Assembly (NCBI GenBank): GCA_004194705.1
Contig: SADC01000160.1
Span: forward strand, 186,001-250,000
DNA: 64,000 nt
From: Ditylenchus dipsaci
Taxonomy: Eukaryota; Nematoda; Chromadorea; Rhabditida; Anguinidae
Reading direction: 5' to 3'
Under the pieces are notes generated by a model that was given only the letters and a program-made list of their open reading frames with translations, had not been told where the DNA came from and ran no database searches. The translations under genes and the position numbers were made by a program. Of the stretch, positions 23,657-34,347 are shown piece after piece. Every line of letters begins with the position of its first letter. Positions within the stretch are counted from its first letter, which is position 1.

Positions 23657-24122
23657 CAAATCCACCTTTTAAGCGCTGACTTCACCGTAGATTCCCTCCT
23701 CGCCCATACTGAACCAGATTTAACAGGTTTTATTTTACGGGAAGATGTATTATTGGCTGTTGTCAAATTAATCTTATGGAGTGTTGCTTTAACAGCAGCT
23801 GCAGTAACAGCACTATTGGCGATAGCAATAGTGGCTCTGTGTTGTCTTCCTCTGTTCTCTTGAATATTTCTGCTGGCAGGAACTGGTGCTTCAGCCGTTG
23901 AAGCAAAGGCTACCCTTCCACAAAGAATATCGTCACTAGTGTCGGTGACTAATTTTGTGGATGCTATAGAACTTCCTGAAAAAGGTCTGCGCAGTGGAGA
24001 CAGCGATTCAAATCTGCAAATTTGTTCTTAGTTAAGGACTCAGTTTTAGTATTTTTGAAAACATACTTGCTGGCCAGATCCCGAACCTTAGGCCTGGGCT
24101 CTTCGGCCTCCTGATCTTCCAT
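23657..24122 (-). CDS. small two-exon gene, basic Ser/Ala-rich protein of unknown family
   Basis: Exon 1 is 24122-24067 (MEDQEAEEPRPKVRDLASK). The intron is 24066-24014 (53 nt; gtatgt donor, tttgcag acceptor). Exon 2 is 24013-23657 and ends in TGA. Phase 2 is kept across the junction, restoring a Lys codon. The protein is about 137 residues. An acidic start is followed by a Ser/Pro stretch (ESLSPLRRPFSGSS), an Arg-rich middle (ENRGRQHR) and an Ala-rich helix (NSAVTAAAVKATLHK), then a basic C terminus (RRESTVKSALKRWI). No signal peptide or known domain is seen. The whole gene is intact with ATG and stop, so it is the cleanest complete model in the window. Function is not inferred. Confidence 0.75.
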
Positions 24123-26230
24123 TTTATATCATTTCTAGCTGGATAAATATTGACTCAAAACAAAAAATAATCTAAAATTTTTTAAATTTAGAGCGCGGCT
24201 TTTAAAAAGCGTGGATACTAAATATACTATATATATAATGGATAAAAATCTTCAACTCTTGGTCAAATTTTAGCAAATGAGCATCTTTTCAAAATTATAA
24301 TTTGAATTTCTGAGAAAATTTTGACTGAAAGGGTGCTGCAGAATATTAAAACGGAATAAAAAATATTCTTAAAAATTGTGTAAATCTTAAAAATGACTCA
24401 TTTTCACATCGAATTCACAAAAAATTTCGAGAAGTGGAAAAAAATTTATTTATGGTGAAAAAGCTTGCTAAAATAAGTCACAGAGCTATTATTATTGGCT
24501 ATAATATAAGAGAGAGAGCAAAAAAATGAGGCGCTTTTGTTTATTTTTCAAAAAAGTACTTGCTTTTAATAAAAGCACAAATATTTTCAAAACATACTGA
24601 CATGAATTGCCGTATCTATTAAATCAATCACATTAAAAACCCAAAACCTCACACAGACAAAATCACACAAACTTTTGGCAAGTGGAACAAATTGGCTTTT
24701 GCCAAGACAAAAACGGTATAGAAGAGGCAATCAAATTTGCATCATGTGGGTTTTTTTGCTCGTGCTGGTTTCATAGATATAAGAGCCCTACTCAAAAAGG
24801 CATAAACCAATTGTGGAAAGCCGGTGAAACTTGAATAGGGGCGCACGTCACACAACAAACCCCTGCAGAGAGTTTTATTGCGCGTTGAATGGCTTAGATA
24901 GGTGGGGAATAAGAGAGGTTTGGGAATTTGATGGGTGCAATACACCCCCAAACTGGGTCTCTATATTTTTGATCGCTTTCACAATCGGCTTTTTATGAAG
25001 TAGAGGAGAAAAAGTGGAGAAAAAACGGGTAGATTGAGTTATTACTTCTTTGTTCAAAACAAATTTTGAAAAAAACAGCTGAGTTGTTGCATGAAACTTT
25101 TTGTCAAGCAGAATTTGAGCTAGAAAAGAAAAATGAAATAGTAGATTAGTACCCTAAATATTAGAATTCACAAAAAGTTTCAATAAATACTTACAAACTA
25201 AGATAAAAAAGATTGAGTTGTGCTAAATTAGCTTGAAAAATAGAACGAAAAGTGCATTTTGGATTTGGTTGCGCAAGAACGATAAGAACATACTCAGGTT
25301 CCATGAAAGCTAATTTAGAGGGCTTTAATTTTAGTAAACTGGACATTTTTTGTGCTTTTGTACAATAATCCCAGATTTAGTAAAAGCTGTGGCCCAATAA
25401 GGCTACAATTGCAACCACACTTTCCTTCTTTGCAAAAATGAAAAAATGCCGTCGCCGTTCGCTCATACCTTTTTTCACCCTCAGTAGATGAAAGTTCATT
25501 TGACTTGCACCTGCTTTGGCTTTAAAAAATTTGGACTAGTTGTTCCACCTTCAATCTCATTCCCAGAAGGATTTTTCCGGATTTAGTAAAAAGCTGTGGC
25601 CCATCCTATATGATAAATCTGTCATTTCTGAACTCCAGAAAAAGTATAATTTGACTTATTTTTATTACACCAAAATTGTAGCCTACCCAACTACGCAGAA
25701 GCCCGCAAATCAATAAATACTGAAAGTGAAAATGATACATTCCGCTAAGAACAGAAGCTGATGAAGCAAAAAATATATCATCCGATTAATTGATTACGAA
25801 GCTGAATGTGGTGAAAGGAAAAAAAACACGGTGCTCCAGCTGGTATACATTTATTGACCACTACCACAATAAAACAAAGTAATGAAGAGAGAGTGAAGAA
25901 ATGACTAAAAGGTTGGTGAGAATAAGCAAGCCGTCTTTTTCCACTACCCACTCCAAATCAAATTAATCTCGAGAGAAGAGAACTGAAATTTAATGTGTGA
26001 GTGTGTGTGTGTAACACTCGTCCAGTGGTCAGTAAGTGGCTAGAGATTAGCAACATTGGACAGCAGTGGACCACCTACCAGCTTCTTGAATGCGTAGTAG
26101 ACCACTGAGAAAAGTGCAAAGGCCAAGCGGAAAAGAAGACTTGTTCATTTGTACTTTTGTAATAAATTAAAAAATTTCATAGATTTGTGAAAGGCACGTC
26201 TAAAAGCTGAAATGCAGAGCTTCAAATCAA
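24123..26230. other. intergenic, no gene recognised
   Basis: Contains a TG-rich microsatellite (gtgtgagtgtgtgtgtgt, about 25998) and AT-rich spacer. Frames at 24742-25057 overlap each other on the minus strand and show no splice or domain support. Around 25370-25620 the phrase 'gatttagtaaaagctgtggccca' occurs twice (25375 and 25582), a local direct repeat. Confidence 0.4.
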
Positions 26231-26235
26231 AAAAA

Positions 26236-26530
26236 TCAGCTCAGAAAAGTTGAAAAATTGGCGAGAACCAAACCTTCGAAGTTGTAATTAGGACCACCCT
26301 TACCCTTACCATAATTCCAAATCATGCTTTTAGCATTGTGTTTTCGAACCGCTTTTTGAATATTGCTCACAGGCAATTTACCACCCATTTTGTAGCTCAT
26401 CTTATTAGATACAAATTGAGTGTAACTTGTCTGAGAATAGTCTTTGAAAAGTTGGTCAAAAATACAAGGCCAAGAACACGATTTTGAACAAGGCAGTGGT
26501 GCTATATTAGAATAAACACGGTAACATAAA
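26236..26530 (-). repeat. relic of the 62928-63175 MITE family
   Basis: Shares blocks with 62928-63175: ggcaatttaccacccatttt, tgtagctcatctta..agatacaaa, and aacacgattttgaac. It ends in an atacacggtaac-like terminus. An ORF of about 100 codons on the minus strand lies entirely in this repeat and is not considered a gene. Confidence 0.55.
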
Positions 26531-26544
26531 AATATCAACATCTC

Positions 26545-26692
26545 AATTTTTCACTGATCAAACACTGTTTTCGACGACATTTTCGTAATAAAACCGATAA
26601 TTTTACCCCTATATATGACCTAAATAAACTGGCAAAAAGTTTCGAAAAAAAATTTCCCGGCATTAATTTGGGACACGTAGGCAGAAAAGGTT
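26545..26692. mobile_element. solo piggyBac right end
   Basis: The sequence aaaccgataattttacccctatatat and its downstream part, closing on ggttaa, match the right end of the piggyBac remnant at 45495-45618 (aaaccaataattttacccctatata ... gggttaa). Only the end is present, with no transposase coding and no left end nearby. It is a truncated or recombined copy finishing in the typical TTAA. Confidence 0.6.
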
Positions 26693-27098
26693 AATGTAAC
26701 AGTGTGAAACGTTTGAAAAAAATCTATATGTTAGCCTTGAGATAAAAAGTTCTCGACGGCTTACCTTATTGAGAAATCGATTTAGTTTTGATGTGGAAGA
26801 CAGCTAGCAATTTGTTCAGATTTGTTTTATTACAAAAAACATGTTTTTCCTATTTCATTCTTTCTTCAAACAAAAATCATGGTCAGACAAAACGAATTCA
26901 AAACTTTACCGCCAAATATTCCATGTTTTGAATAATTGCGATAAATAAACAGGGGTAATTGCAAATACAAACGTACTATTCAAATTCAAAACTGGCCGGA
27001 AATACAAGAAAAAAATTGGATATGGACAAGATTGAACTAAAAGAAACTGCTTAAAGTAAGAAGGGTAGAGCGAAGCTTGTTGTCCAACCCATACCGGT

Positions 27099-27201
27099 TT
27101 GGGGAATCAGTACCAGAACAAGCCCCGCAACTACTATTCCCGCCAGGAGTACAATAGACACAGGAAGATAATGACTTTATTAGCACCTGGTTACAATCAG
27201 A
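27099..27201 (+). pseudogene. CCAG-type retroelement fragment
   Basis: A short open frame with CCAG-containing codons (GNQYQNKPRNYYSRQEYNR) lies directly before the palindromic element at 27202. Its basic, Asn/Gln/Tyr-rich composition would fit a Gag tail. It is probably part of the same CCAG/CTGG-marked retroelement family as 36.2-42.4 kb. It is too short to assign with certainty. Confidence 0.3.
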
Positions 27202-27632
27202 TACAGTCGAGTCCCGCTAACCCGGCACCCCAAAAAGTTCGTTCCCGCCTTGGGTCCGACACTTTTTTTAACCCAATTTTCGAAGTATTTTTTCAATTGT
27301 GTTTTTACAGTCTGATAGCAAATATCGTGAGGATTCCGATTTTGCCGATCGTTTTTCAAAAACCTAATATTTTTGGCTCTAAAAGACCAAAACCCCGCTA
27401 ACCCGGCACCCTTTTTAAAAATATGGTGCCGGGTTAGCGGGGTTTTGGTCTTTTAGAGCCAAAAATATTAGGTTTTTGAAAAACGATCGGCAAAATCGGA
27501 ATCCTCACGATATTTGCTATCAGACTGTAAAAACACAATTGAAAAAATACTTCGAAAATTGGGTTAAAAAAAGTGTCGGACCCAAGGCGGGAACGAACTT
27601 TTTGGGTGCCGGGTTAGCGGGACTCGACTGTA
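27202..27632. mobile_element. foldback MITE with tacagtcgagtcccgc termini
   Basis: Termini TACAGTCGAGTCCCGCTAAC and complement enclose two arms of about 210 bases (27202-27414 and 27422-27632) separated by only a few bases. TA dinucleotides at both ends suggest Tc1/mariner-type target duplication. A diverged relative is at 61020-61255 (sharing aatcggaatcctcacga and gtgtcggaccct). ORFs inside are mirror artefacts of the palindrome. Confidence 0.8.
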
Positions 27633-28080
27633 CATGTACAATACTGGGGAATTCATCCGTAGATGCTGGGAGCCTTTCTTGCACAACACAAGCTAGGACC
27701 CTATTCACCGGCGCAGCGGAGAGGGCGTGACTGGAGGCGGTATACGAAACCATGCGAGAGACGTATGCGCTTGACTGGGAGATGCAGTTCTCTGGGAAGA
27801 CCTCCTGAATAGGAGACTTTATCTGGTATAATCATCTGGTATAATTACTTCTGGGAAGTCCTCTTGACTGAGAGACTTGTCTTCTGGGTAATCAAATATG
27901 TACGAACTGGATTCACTAAGTTCCTTCAGAACTTGTGCGTATCTGGCATTCTCTATACTGGGATCACAGCGAACTGGAGAGAGAACAAGTCTCTATACTG
28001 GGTGGAGCATGAAGCTCAAGACCTAATGTAATACTGGGCGAGTTGCTATGACTCGTTATACTGGATTGCACTGGTAAAGG
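27633..28080 (-). pseudogene. CTGG-saturated retroelement fragment
   Basis: About 17 CTGG words occur in roughly 430 bases on the plus strand (ctggtataatcatctggtat, tactgggtgg and similar), hence CCAG on the minus strand. This is the same signature as the Gag/RT/helicase block at 36.2-42.4 kb. No frame stays open long enough to name a protein. The fragment resumes at 28915-29165 after an inserted foldback element. Confidence 0.5.
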
Positions 28081-28219
28081 GACGTTTCGCCCCCTTTTGG
28101 ACAAATGTCCAAAAGGGGGCGAACTGCTAATTTTGCCTTGGTCCCCCCTGTTGATTTTTTTGAATTTTTTTTCAGTCTAATTGCGTAAGAAACCGTGTTA
28201 TAAGACGTTTCCCCCATTT

Positions 28220-28503
28220 TTCAACGGAAAGACAAATTCTATATAAAAACTTCGTACCGTTCTGGTCATTTTTCCAAAAAATGGCGATTTATTGCCTATG
28301 GCAGGTGTAGCATTTATAAGAAATTCTTGTAGTTGTTTTCTTGTGCCACCAGTAGAGATGAAAATGGCCTCCACCGAGCTGGACTGCTTTCATAGATCCC
28401 CAAATTTCCCCCAAACATCCCCCAACAATCCCCAAACATCAGCATGTGGCTGGGTGAGTTACAAAACGGTACGAAGTTTTGATATACAATTTGTCTTTCC
28501 ATT
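28220..28503. mobile_element. MITE nested in the left arm of the 28081-28901 element
   Basis: Inverted ends ggaaagacaaattctatata / tacaatttgtctttcc and the internal pair aaacttcgtaccgttc / aaacggtacgaagttt define it. It is absent from the right arm of the host palindrome, which shows it inserted later. No coding capacity is evident. Confidence 0.65.
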
Positions 28504-28576
28504 AAAAAATGGGGTATAGACGTTTGGCTACAAATGTAACATTTTTGGCATTCTGCCCTATGTTCTGTTTTAGCCA

Positions 28577-28636
28577 CTTAGGCCTACTTAGGTTTAGGCC
28601 TTAGGCTTAGGCTTAAGCTTAGGCTTAGGCTTAGGG
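28577..28636 (+). repeat. short TTAGGC-like (nematode telomere-type) array
   Basis: Within about 60 bases there are roughly seven TTAGG-containing units, several exact TTAGGC (for example ttaggcttaggctta), interrupted by ttaggttta and taagctt variants. TTAGGC is the telomere repeat of nematodes. Here it is interstitial, at the centre of a foldback element. Confidence 0.7.
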
Positions 28637-29197
28637 ACCAAAAAAAATGTCTTACGAACTACAAAATGGCTGAAAAAATAAGCCTAAGTGGCTTAAACAG
28701 AACATAGGGCAGAACGCCAAAAATGTTACATTTGTAGCCAAACGTCTACTCACCAAGAAATGAGTGGGAAACGTCTTATAACACGGCTTGTTACGCAATT
28801 AGACTGAAAAAAAAATTGCAAAAAAAATCAACAGGGGGGACCAAGGCAAAATTAGCAGTTCGCCCCCTTTTGGACAAATGTCCAAAAGGGGGCGAAACGT
28901 CTATGCACCATTGCACTAGGCTTCTTTTGACTGGGAGAAACAACTGGGAAGAATTCCGTAATAAGACTGACCTGGGAGAAGCGCTTAGACTTCAGAGAAG
29001 AAGGCTGCATTCAGAACTAATGATCCAGATTAAGAATGATTTAATTCCGTTTGTTCGCCCTTTCCCTAGATGTCTTCATAAGACAAATAGCAATTCAAAT
29101 TGCTATTTACTGGGTATATTTGACTGGAAATATGTTTCTGTAGGAAACATACGATTTAGACTGGAAGTGCGGGAAAAGTGATTTAACAATCCTTACA

Positions 29198-30010
29198 TTA
29201 AGGGTATTGGCCAGCCGGTGGCTAACCAGTGTCAGACATGTGTGTCATGGCTACCCTCCCACTGCCTTCAATTCCTCCTCTGTCTCTTCTTTCAATTGAC
29301 TGGAAAAGAAGGCAGCAGTGCCCGTCAGAGTTGCATGCCTATTTGTCTTCAATGAGGAAAGTGCAAGCTAGCGGCCACTAAATAACAAAATAGTCAATTT
29401 TTAGTGGACGGCATGCAAAGCGGTCAAGCGTTGGTTCTCTCACACTCCCTTGCCGAAAACCAGCTTATTGCTTTTATAGCAAATGGTGTCTTAATACTGA
29501 ACAATTGCACAATACAAAATCCTTGTAAATAAACAATGATAGCGGTTCCGAAATTTGATGCAGGTTTTTTGGGACGTAGCCTTTTGTCCCCTTTTTTGAT
29601 TGATATAAAAAAAGGGACAAACGAATTACGTAATTTGTTTGTCCCCTTTTTCCACTTTTCGAATTCGCTCCTTTTTGGTTTTAAATTTCTGAATTAACTT
29701 ACTTGTCTTGCAAAGAACTTCTATCATCTTAAATGTTTTTCTATAATCAAACCTCAGTTCTACTGGCCCAGTGGTACTATGTGATCCATGCACCAAACCA
29801 AGTGGTCGTCCACTTTGATAAAAAATAATTTGAAGTTTTTCGGGTTCCAAAACAATTTTCCTGGACTAATTCGAGCATGCTGAAGATGGTTTGACAGTGG
29901 TAAAATCGTGTTTTATCGAGAAATTTTTGAGTTATCGTAAATTATTGATTTTGATAAATCAATAACTCACAATAACTTGGAAATTTCTCGATAAAACGTG
30001 ATTTTAGTAC
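29198..30010 (+). repeat. 813-bp interspersed repeat, copy 1
   Basis: This is almost identical to 45615-46426 (one base fewer there, in a T run near 29733). Both copies begin exactly at a TTAA. The left two-thirds contains gccgaaaaccagcttattgc, a tgtaaataaacaatg polyadenylation-like site and the palindrome aaagggacaaacgaattacg / tttgtccctttt. The right third is half of a foldback MITE (ccaagtggtcgtccactttg, ttctcgataaaacg). A diverged third relative is at about 47025-47215. Whether it is an LTR, a TTAA-specific MITE or a segmental copy is unresolved. Confidence 0.8.
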
Positions 30011-30674
30011 AGTCAAACCGTTTAATTTTGCAAGCATGATGGGTTACACAGTTAGACATATTATATTAAAATAGGTTTCATAATTGTGTATCTGAAACCC
30101 ATCCACTGAAGAAAAAATTAAAAATTAATAAAACTTTCCAACTGTGTAACCCATCATCATTTCAAAATTGCATTCGTATTCACTGACCACAATGTGATCA
30201 ACGTGGTCGTCCTAGGGTTAAGATTCAAAAAATCTTCCGAGCGAATCATATTTCTCCTAAATATTTTAGTAACACTTTACGGTGGTGGGTGCATTTGGGG
30301 TTTTTTTTCATATATTTTTTTCAGTGTTTTTATGTTATTGTCTTGAAGGGAAAGTCATTATTTTGAACTTTTTTAACTGCCTAACCTACTTGGATAGTAT
30401 CTAAACGTAAAAGCCCCACTGCAAAGAGTATTTTTCTCTGAGCCTATCTTTTTCGGTTCCCTTGATTTTTTTTCACCCCAATCCATTGCAATGAGGAGTA
30501 TGTTGGGTTTTGGCCGTTTATGGTTCGCGTTGGCGGAAGAATTCACCAAGGTGAAAAGTCGATTGACGGAAATGTTGGCAAAAGTATAATTCGTAGACTC
30601 CAAATATTTTTGAAAATGGTCAACTTTTTTGTTAATATTTTTTGAATTTTTAAAAAAATGCCAAAACTAAAAAA

Positions 30675-30835
30675 TACCGTATTTCCTCTAATTCAGCCCC
30701 CGGGGCTAAATTTTTTGGATGCCTAAAAATCTTGAAATTGTAAATCAAAAAGGCCCTAACTCTGAAGTTCTAGTCAAAAAAGAAAGGGTGGGGCTAAATG
30801 AGAGGGGGGGGGGCTGAATTAGAGGAAATACGGTA
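30675..30835. mobile_element. taccgtattt MITE, nested
   Basis: Ends taccgtatttcctctaattc and gaattagaggaaatacggta are exact complements over 20 bases. The interior is G/C-homopolymer rich (gcccccggggc, aggggggggg). Same family as 17650-17876 and 47996-48522. Confidence 0.85.
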
Positions 30836-30964
30836 AATTGAATTTAGGCCAAATAGCCTTAGTAATAGTCTATGCGAAAGGTGTGAGATAGGCTATGCAC
30901 CCATAAGGTTTCGAACCATGAACCTCGGTTTGAGAAATTTATGCGGGAATTTAAATTTTTAAGT

Positions 30965-31265
30965 CCAACCAAACCAAGTGGTCGTCACCAGGAGCAAAAA
31001 TTTTTACTTTTTCGGGTTCTGAAACCTGTTTCTGGACTGATTCGGACACGCTGAAGATGGTTTGATAGAGGTAAAAATGCCATTTTCTCAGGTATTTTTC
31101 GAGTTTTGGTAAAATCAATTGTATCCCGATACTCGAAAAAAACCATAAAAAACCTTATTTCATCACTATCAAACCATCTTCAGCGTGTCCGAATCAGTCC
31201 AGAAAACAGGTTTCAGAACCCAAAAAAGTAAAAAAAAAATTGCTCCAAGTGGAGACCACTTGGTA
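30965..31265. mobile_element. ccaagtggtc foldback MITE
   Basis: Arms aaccaagtggtc ... gacacgctgaagatggtttgatag and tatcaaaccatcttcagcgtgtc ... gaccacttgg are inverted. The middle is AT-rich. Related halves end the 813-bp repeats (29770-30010; full copy at about 46205-46510). Confidence 0.75.
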
Positions 31266-32170
31266 GTACCCTACAGGGGGTTCGGGGTACCAAGTATCCA
31301 GGTGGTTTAGGTACCATGAGGTGGTTAGAGCCTGTCTGGATGATGTGAGCACTATTTAAATGATTTAGACACTATTCAGATGGTTTTGGTGCTATCCAGG
31401 TGGTTGGGTAGTTTGGGTAGTATACAGTTGGAAGATACCCTAAACACAGTCATTTACCTTGATATCTAAAGGCAAAAATTCAAAATTTGGCGAAAAAAGT
31501 AAAAAAATGACTTTCCCTTCAAGACAATAACATAAAAACACTGAAAAAAATATATGAAAAAAAAACCCCGAGTGCACACCCCCCAAGTGCACCCCCCCCC
31601 CTAAGTGCACCCCCTCTCAAGGGAGGGGGTGCACTTTAAACCAAGGGCTGAAAATAAAGGAACAAAACAGAGAAGATACCTAAGGTTTAAACCGAGAGCT
31701 AAAAAAAGGGAACAAAGAAGAGAAGATACCTAAGGCCAGAGCGAAGGATGAAATACAAATTTTCCCAAGGGGGGGGGTGCACTTGGGGGTCTGTCTTCAC
31801 ATTCGAATCTATGGCTTTCTGGTTGATCCAGCAAACAAAGGAAATATTATCGGCAACTCCTACGAAGAGAAATACCTTAATATCGCCATTCGATTGAAGT
31901 TTGTTGCTATTATCTGATTACTGTCTGTTACTGTCTGTTGTTAAATTAAAAAAATTTAAACAATGAAAATTTAATAAATCGAATTAAGTTTTCTTCGAAT
32001 ACTCTTTCGTATAGCAACATTGATATACTCTTTATGAAAATTCATTCCAACAACTTTTTGTTGTTGTCTCAATGGAGTGGCCATTGCTCAACCGGACTCC
32101 GTAATCCGAGCACTTAGTATAATTGTTTTGTAACAATTATAAAGTTTCGACTCTATCAAAATTTATATAT

Positions 32171-32985
32171 CTGGGCCGGTACTCACCATCTTTACCTTTA
32201 CATCTACCTTTTACCCTTACCTCTAACTTTTACCCTTACCTCTAACTTTTACCCTTACCTCTACCCTTACCCTTACCTCTACCTTTTACCCCTACCTCTA
32301 CCTTTACCTCTACCTTCAATTTTTACCTCTACCTTTACCTCTACCTTTTACCATTACCTTTACCTTTTACACTTAGCTGTATTTCTACCTTCAACTTTTA
32401 CAAATACATGCAAATACAACTGCTTCGGCACCAAACGATTTATTCAACAACACAACAGTGCAAAGCACACCTCAACGGACCAAGTAACGATTTACGATAG
32501 AATTTCTCATATTTGATCCCGTGTTCATTCTTTGCAATGCGCAGAGATTGCATGCACAGACCCGCCTCGGCGGCTGATCATCATTCATTTCCACAATCAT
32601 TCATTCCCGTGAACATTGCGAAAACTAAACAAAAACAACGATAGAGTGAGAGAAAAAGCACAGTCTCAAAGTAGCGAGCAAAAGTCAACAATCCGCACAA
32701 CAATGAAACGCACAACAATGAAACGCACAACAATGAAAAACGGACGTTAAATTCGTGTTCAGCGAACTAAAATTGCTCTAGAAATGCTTTACGGGACAAT
32801 ATTTTGAAAATCGAGATGAAGGTAAAAATTTTTACCCTGCTACCACCCATGGTAAAAATATGCCTTGGTCCCCCCTGTTGTTTTTTACCCTTACCTCTAC
32901 CTCTACCTTTACCTCTAAGTATGGTGAGTACAGGTAGAGGTAAGGGTAAAAGGTAAGGGTAAAAAGATGGTGAGTACCGGCCCTG
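32171..32985. mobile_element. TIR element carrying TTACCC/TTACCTCTACC arrays
   Basis: The ends ctgggccggtactcaccatc and gatggtgagtaccggccctg are inverted. The left arm (32185-32400) is an array of ttaccctta, cctctacctttt and similar units. The right arm (32880-32965) has both orientations of the array around a short centre. The middle (32400-32860) holds unrelated sequence with ccttggtcccccctgttg at its right side. No transposase is visible. Confidence 0.65.
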
Positions 32986-34340
32986 ATTGTTGACTATGCA
33001 ACTGCGAATAGTCCTTTTTTTGATCATCTTTCGAGTTATAACCGTCTAATTAATTTGTAGCTTCAAAATCATGTAACTGAGGTTATTTTTTTAGGACAGT
33101 ACTCCTGTGTATTGAAACTGCGTTTGGAAGCCTAAGACGTGGAGCCGACAATCTTTTTATGAATTGCCTCAAAAATTTCAAGCCTAAATTCCGGTTATGA
33201 GTGGACATCTAAATTTTAGTTCGAAGTTTTGGCATTGTGTTGGCAGCCATAACAGTTGCTTAAATAAAATGGCGTTTTATTTATGGCAACTCACCAATCC
33301 AGTTAAAATTTGTTCATAGAAAAAACAACAATTATTTCCAATGACTAAATCAGTGAAGCTGATCGATCTTCCAACATATATTTTGGTATGCTGTATTAAT
33401 GCTTAAAAGCAAAGTGTCAAGTACATTTTAGACCAAAATTTTCAACCACCTGCATTACATCGATTTGCTTTGTTTGGAGTCTACGTGCAACAAAATGAAC
33501 AAATTGGTCAGAACGGAAATTTGGTATCAGACAAAAACCACAAGACTTACACTTTGAGTCTACGCTGGGGATATGGTTTTTTAGATGAAAGACAAAATTT
33601 GCATGGACAACGCTTTAAAGGTTTCGATGACAAAAAGTAATAGGTTTAACAAATTAAAATGGATCTTTTTCTTAGCTCCAATTATACTCACGTGAAAAAC
33701 GAGTCACGATACAAGAATTGTTTTTGCTACAACTTTTTTATTTCACAACATTTAACTTTTTTAAAGATAGCCACATTGGGCTATCTTTTCAATATCCCAG
33801 CGTTCATCTGGAAAAATAACTCGAAACAAATCATTTTTTAGTAACTCTAAACGCGTTTCGTTACTTTTTCATTTTTGCATGTTTAGACGAGTCATTTTTT
33901 CAGATGAAAGCTGGAATATTGCGCTGTTTTGAAAAAATAACTTGCTTGAAGGGTGGAAAATATAAAAGCTATAGCAAAAAACGAGTTTTGTTTTGTGACT
34001 CGTGTTTTGTAAATAAAATAGCGTCAAAAAGTTGATCTACTGAAAAATTGAATAACTACTTGAAAGAGATCAAAGTTTTAAATTAACTTCAAGTTTTTGT
34101 TGAAAAAGTCGCAAAAAGTAAAAAGGCGAAAATCTCATCCCTGTCAAAAATGGTTTCTTAATTTTTCCAAGTAGATCAACTTTTTGACCCTGCTGTAGTT
34201 CGTGGAACCACTGCAAAATCGTAGTACAGCTCCATTCTCTAGCTTTCTCAAAAGTTACAGAACTACCAGTTATACTTTTTATAGTTTTTTTGTACTTTTA
34301 AAGATTTTGTTAAAAAAATTTGTATTTTTAAAGCGTGACC
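32985..34340. other. intergenic upstream of LRR gene, with foldbacks
   Basis: No gene recognised. Two small inverted pairs are visible: 33775-33930 (caatatcccagcgttcatctg / cagatgaaagctggaatattg) and 34020-34190 (gtcaaaaagttgatctact / gtagatcaactttttgac). The first exons, including any F-box, of the LRR gene at 34348 should lie here but were not identified. Confidence 0.4.
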
Positions 34341-34347
34341 ATTTCAG

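Larger units (their letters stand above)
28081..28901. mobile_element. foldback element with palindromic ends and a telomere-like centre
   Basis: Both ends carry the hairpin cgcccccttttggacaaatg tccaaaagggggcg within gacgtttcgcc...ggcgaaacgtc. The arms continue inward with the ccttggtcccccctgttg motif and tcagtctaattgcgtaa. The left arm is interrupted at about 28220-28503 by another inverted element (gacaaattctatataaaaac ... tttgatatacaatttgtctttc). The centre at 28577-28636 is a TTAGGC-like run. The element splits a CTGG-rich retroelement fragment. Confidence 0.75.
30285..31570. mobile_element. inverted-repeat element with nested MITEs
   Basis: The left end (gtgcatttggggttttttttc ... gaagggaaagtcatt, 30285-30365) is inverted near 31498-31580 (aatgactttcccttcaag ... 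cccgagtgcac). Inside are two further foldbacks: 30675-30835 (taccgtatttcctc family) and 30965-31265 (ccaagtggtc family). Flanking C/G-rich tracts (gtgcacccccccc, 31590-31790) form another partial palindrome. Confidence 0.65.

Noticed and set aside
27099..27753. ORFs of 77-100 codons on both strands
   Set aside because: From 27202 on they are mirror translations of a near-perfect palindromic MITE and cannot all be genes.
28577..28636. CRISPR-like or true telomere end
   Set aside because: Units are short, irregular and embedded in a transposon palindrome; no spacer structure and sequence continues on both sides.
28816..29181. 121-codon plus-strand ORF
   Set aside because: It starts inside the foldback element arm and runs into CTGG-rich relic DNA; the protein has no consistent domain.
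29626..29850. 74-codon minus-strand ORF, repeated near 46050-46260
   Set aside because: It spans a repeat and half of a MITE. The second copy has a one-base deletion that breaks the frame without other change.
32085..32160. tRNA-like sequence (gtggccattgctcaaccgg ... gtttcgactct)
   Set aside because: A and B box resemblance only; stems do not pair into a cloverleaf.
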